From positions 1-49,953 of IMG/VR virus record IMGVR_UViG_3300032116_000310: DNA of 49,953 nt, one strand, 5' to 3'. A program made the translations under genes and the position numbers. The stretch comes from a virus. The number at the start of each line of letters is the position of its first letter. The first letter of the stretch is position 1. Below the pieces are notes generated by a model. The model made no database searches. It saw nothing but the letters and a program-made list of their open reading frames with translations, and had not been told where the DNA came from. Of this stretch, positions 49,540 through 49,953 are shown piece by piece.

Positions 49540-49953
49540 TAAGCAACAGCATTGAAACCCGCATCAATCAAGCAATGCAGCAAATCGCTGAATCGGTAAA
49601 AATGGCTCATTTCAGGCCGTTAGGTCACGTTCTCAGGTGATCCGGACACAGGGTAAAACGGGGCTAAAATCAGGTTAAAAAATGGGTGCATTTAAGGTCA
49701 TCCGAAAATGGTCCGGAAAGGCCAAGGCCCGAGCGCGGATACACTGCACGCATAGCTCTCCCCTCTCCTCCTACTACACAAACACAAAAGAATAATAGTG
49801 TATTGCACAAGGTCTCCTCGTGTGCACACGCGTTTGGGCTCTCCAATCTTGTTGTGGCCCAAACTAAAAATTTCCCACGCCCCACGCGGCTTTCAGCACA
49901 ACTGCATGAAAAAACACGAAAAAAGGCATGATCCGGCAGCCCTTAAAACAGCC
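49540..49953. other. Non-coding right end with palindromes
   Basis: No convincing gene: the open frames here have no family pattern or start context. It holds CGTGTGCACACG (12-base palindrome, 49819-49830), a perfect 8-bp stem GTTTGGGC/GCCCAAAC (49832-49839 and 49857-49864) and several GATCCGG words. It may include the packaging (cos/pac) region or the terminase leader, but no site could be proved. Confidence 0.4.

Noticed and set aside
49686-49931. 81-codon plus-strand frame at the right end
   Set aside because: Low-complexity, no start context; overlaps palindromes; probably non-coding.
1-49953. CRISPR array, integrase, prophage repressor pair, reverse transcriptase/DGR
   Set aside because: No regularly spaced repeats, no tyrosine or serine recombinase motifs and no RT motif were seen in the window.

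Overview
The window is a near-complete tailed-phage (podovirus-type) genome segment, most likely from a phage of Bacteroidota. The strongest host clue is the promoters. Several genes on both strands are preceded by the Bacteroidota sigma signature (a -7 box TAnnTTTG, often with TTG 17-21 bases upstream), and Shine-Dalgarno sequences are weak or A-rich. The standard genetic code works throughout. The left edge cuts into the large terminase gene. The right edge ends in about 680 bases of non-coding, repeat-rich DNA that may lie just upstream of the terminase genes if the genome is circular or terminally redundant.

Layout: 1-35.2 kb (plus strand) is one long virion and lysis block: terL, portal, scaffold-like protein, major capsid protein followed by a strong terminator, a fibre, three neck/ring-type proteins, a 1436-residue nozzle/muzzle-like protein, a GNAT-like protein, small internal proteins, two giant polyvalent ejection/cargo proteins (2639 and 1234 aa) with a ferritin-like gene between them, then small membrane proteins, a tail fibre and a CHAP-like endolysin. 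The neck and muzzle order resembles that of crAss-like and related Bacteroidota podoviruses. A convergent pair of overlapping spanin-like genes follows.

35.9-39.7 kb is an accessory patch: a DUF1064-like nuclease, a NinG-like HNH protein, an orphan TnpB element with matching end hairpins, a small zincin, and two single-gene segments (lipoprotein, HNH endonuclease). The boundaries of these two segments follow the logic of integron gene cassettes with attC sites.

39.7-49.3 kb (minus strand) is the early/replication block: two paralogous proteins with a DnaA domain IV-like region, RNase H fused to a DUF3820-like domain, a NinB-like recombination protein, a Cas4/RecB-type exonuclease and many small unknown genes. 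A plus-strand winged-helix-like gene (42.5-43.2 kb) interrupts it. No DNA polymerase, helicase, primase or integrase is visible, so replication probably depends on the host replisome.

Unusual non-coding structures found: (i) a ~100-nt leader at 42.4 kb whose first hairpin loop is perfectly complementary over 8 nt to the terminator loop just before the downstream ATG; (ii) a similar leader at 30.6 kb; (iii) a tRNA-Leu-like RNA with an enlarged, pseudoknot-capable anticodon region; (iv) two further T-arm-like modules in the early operon, one at the 3' end of a ~440-nt hairpin-dense region closed by an acceptor-like stem; (v) attC-like sites.
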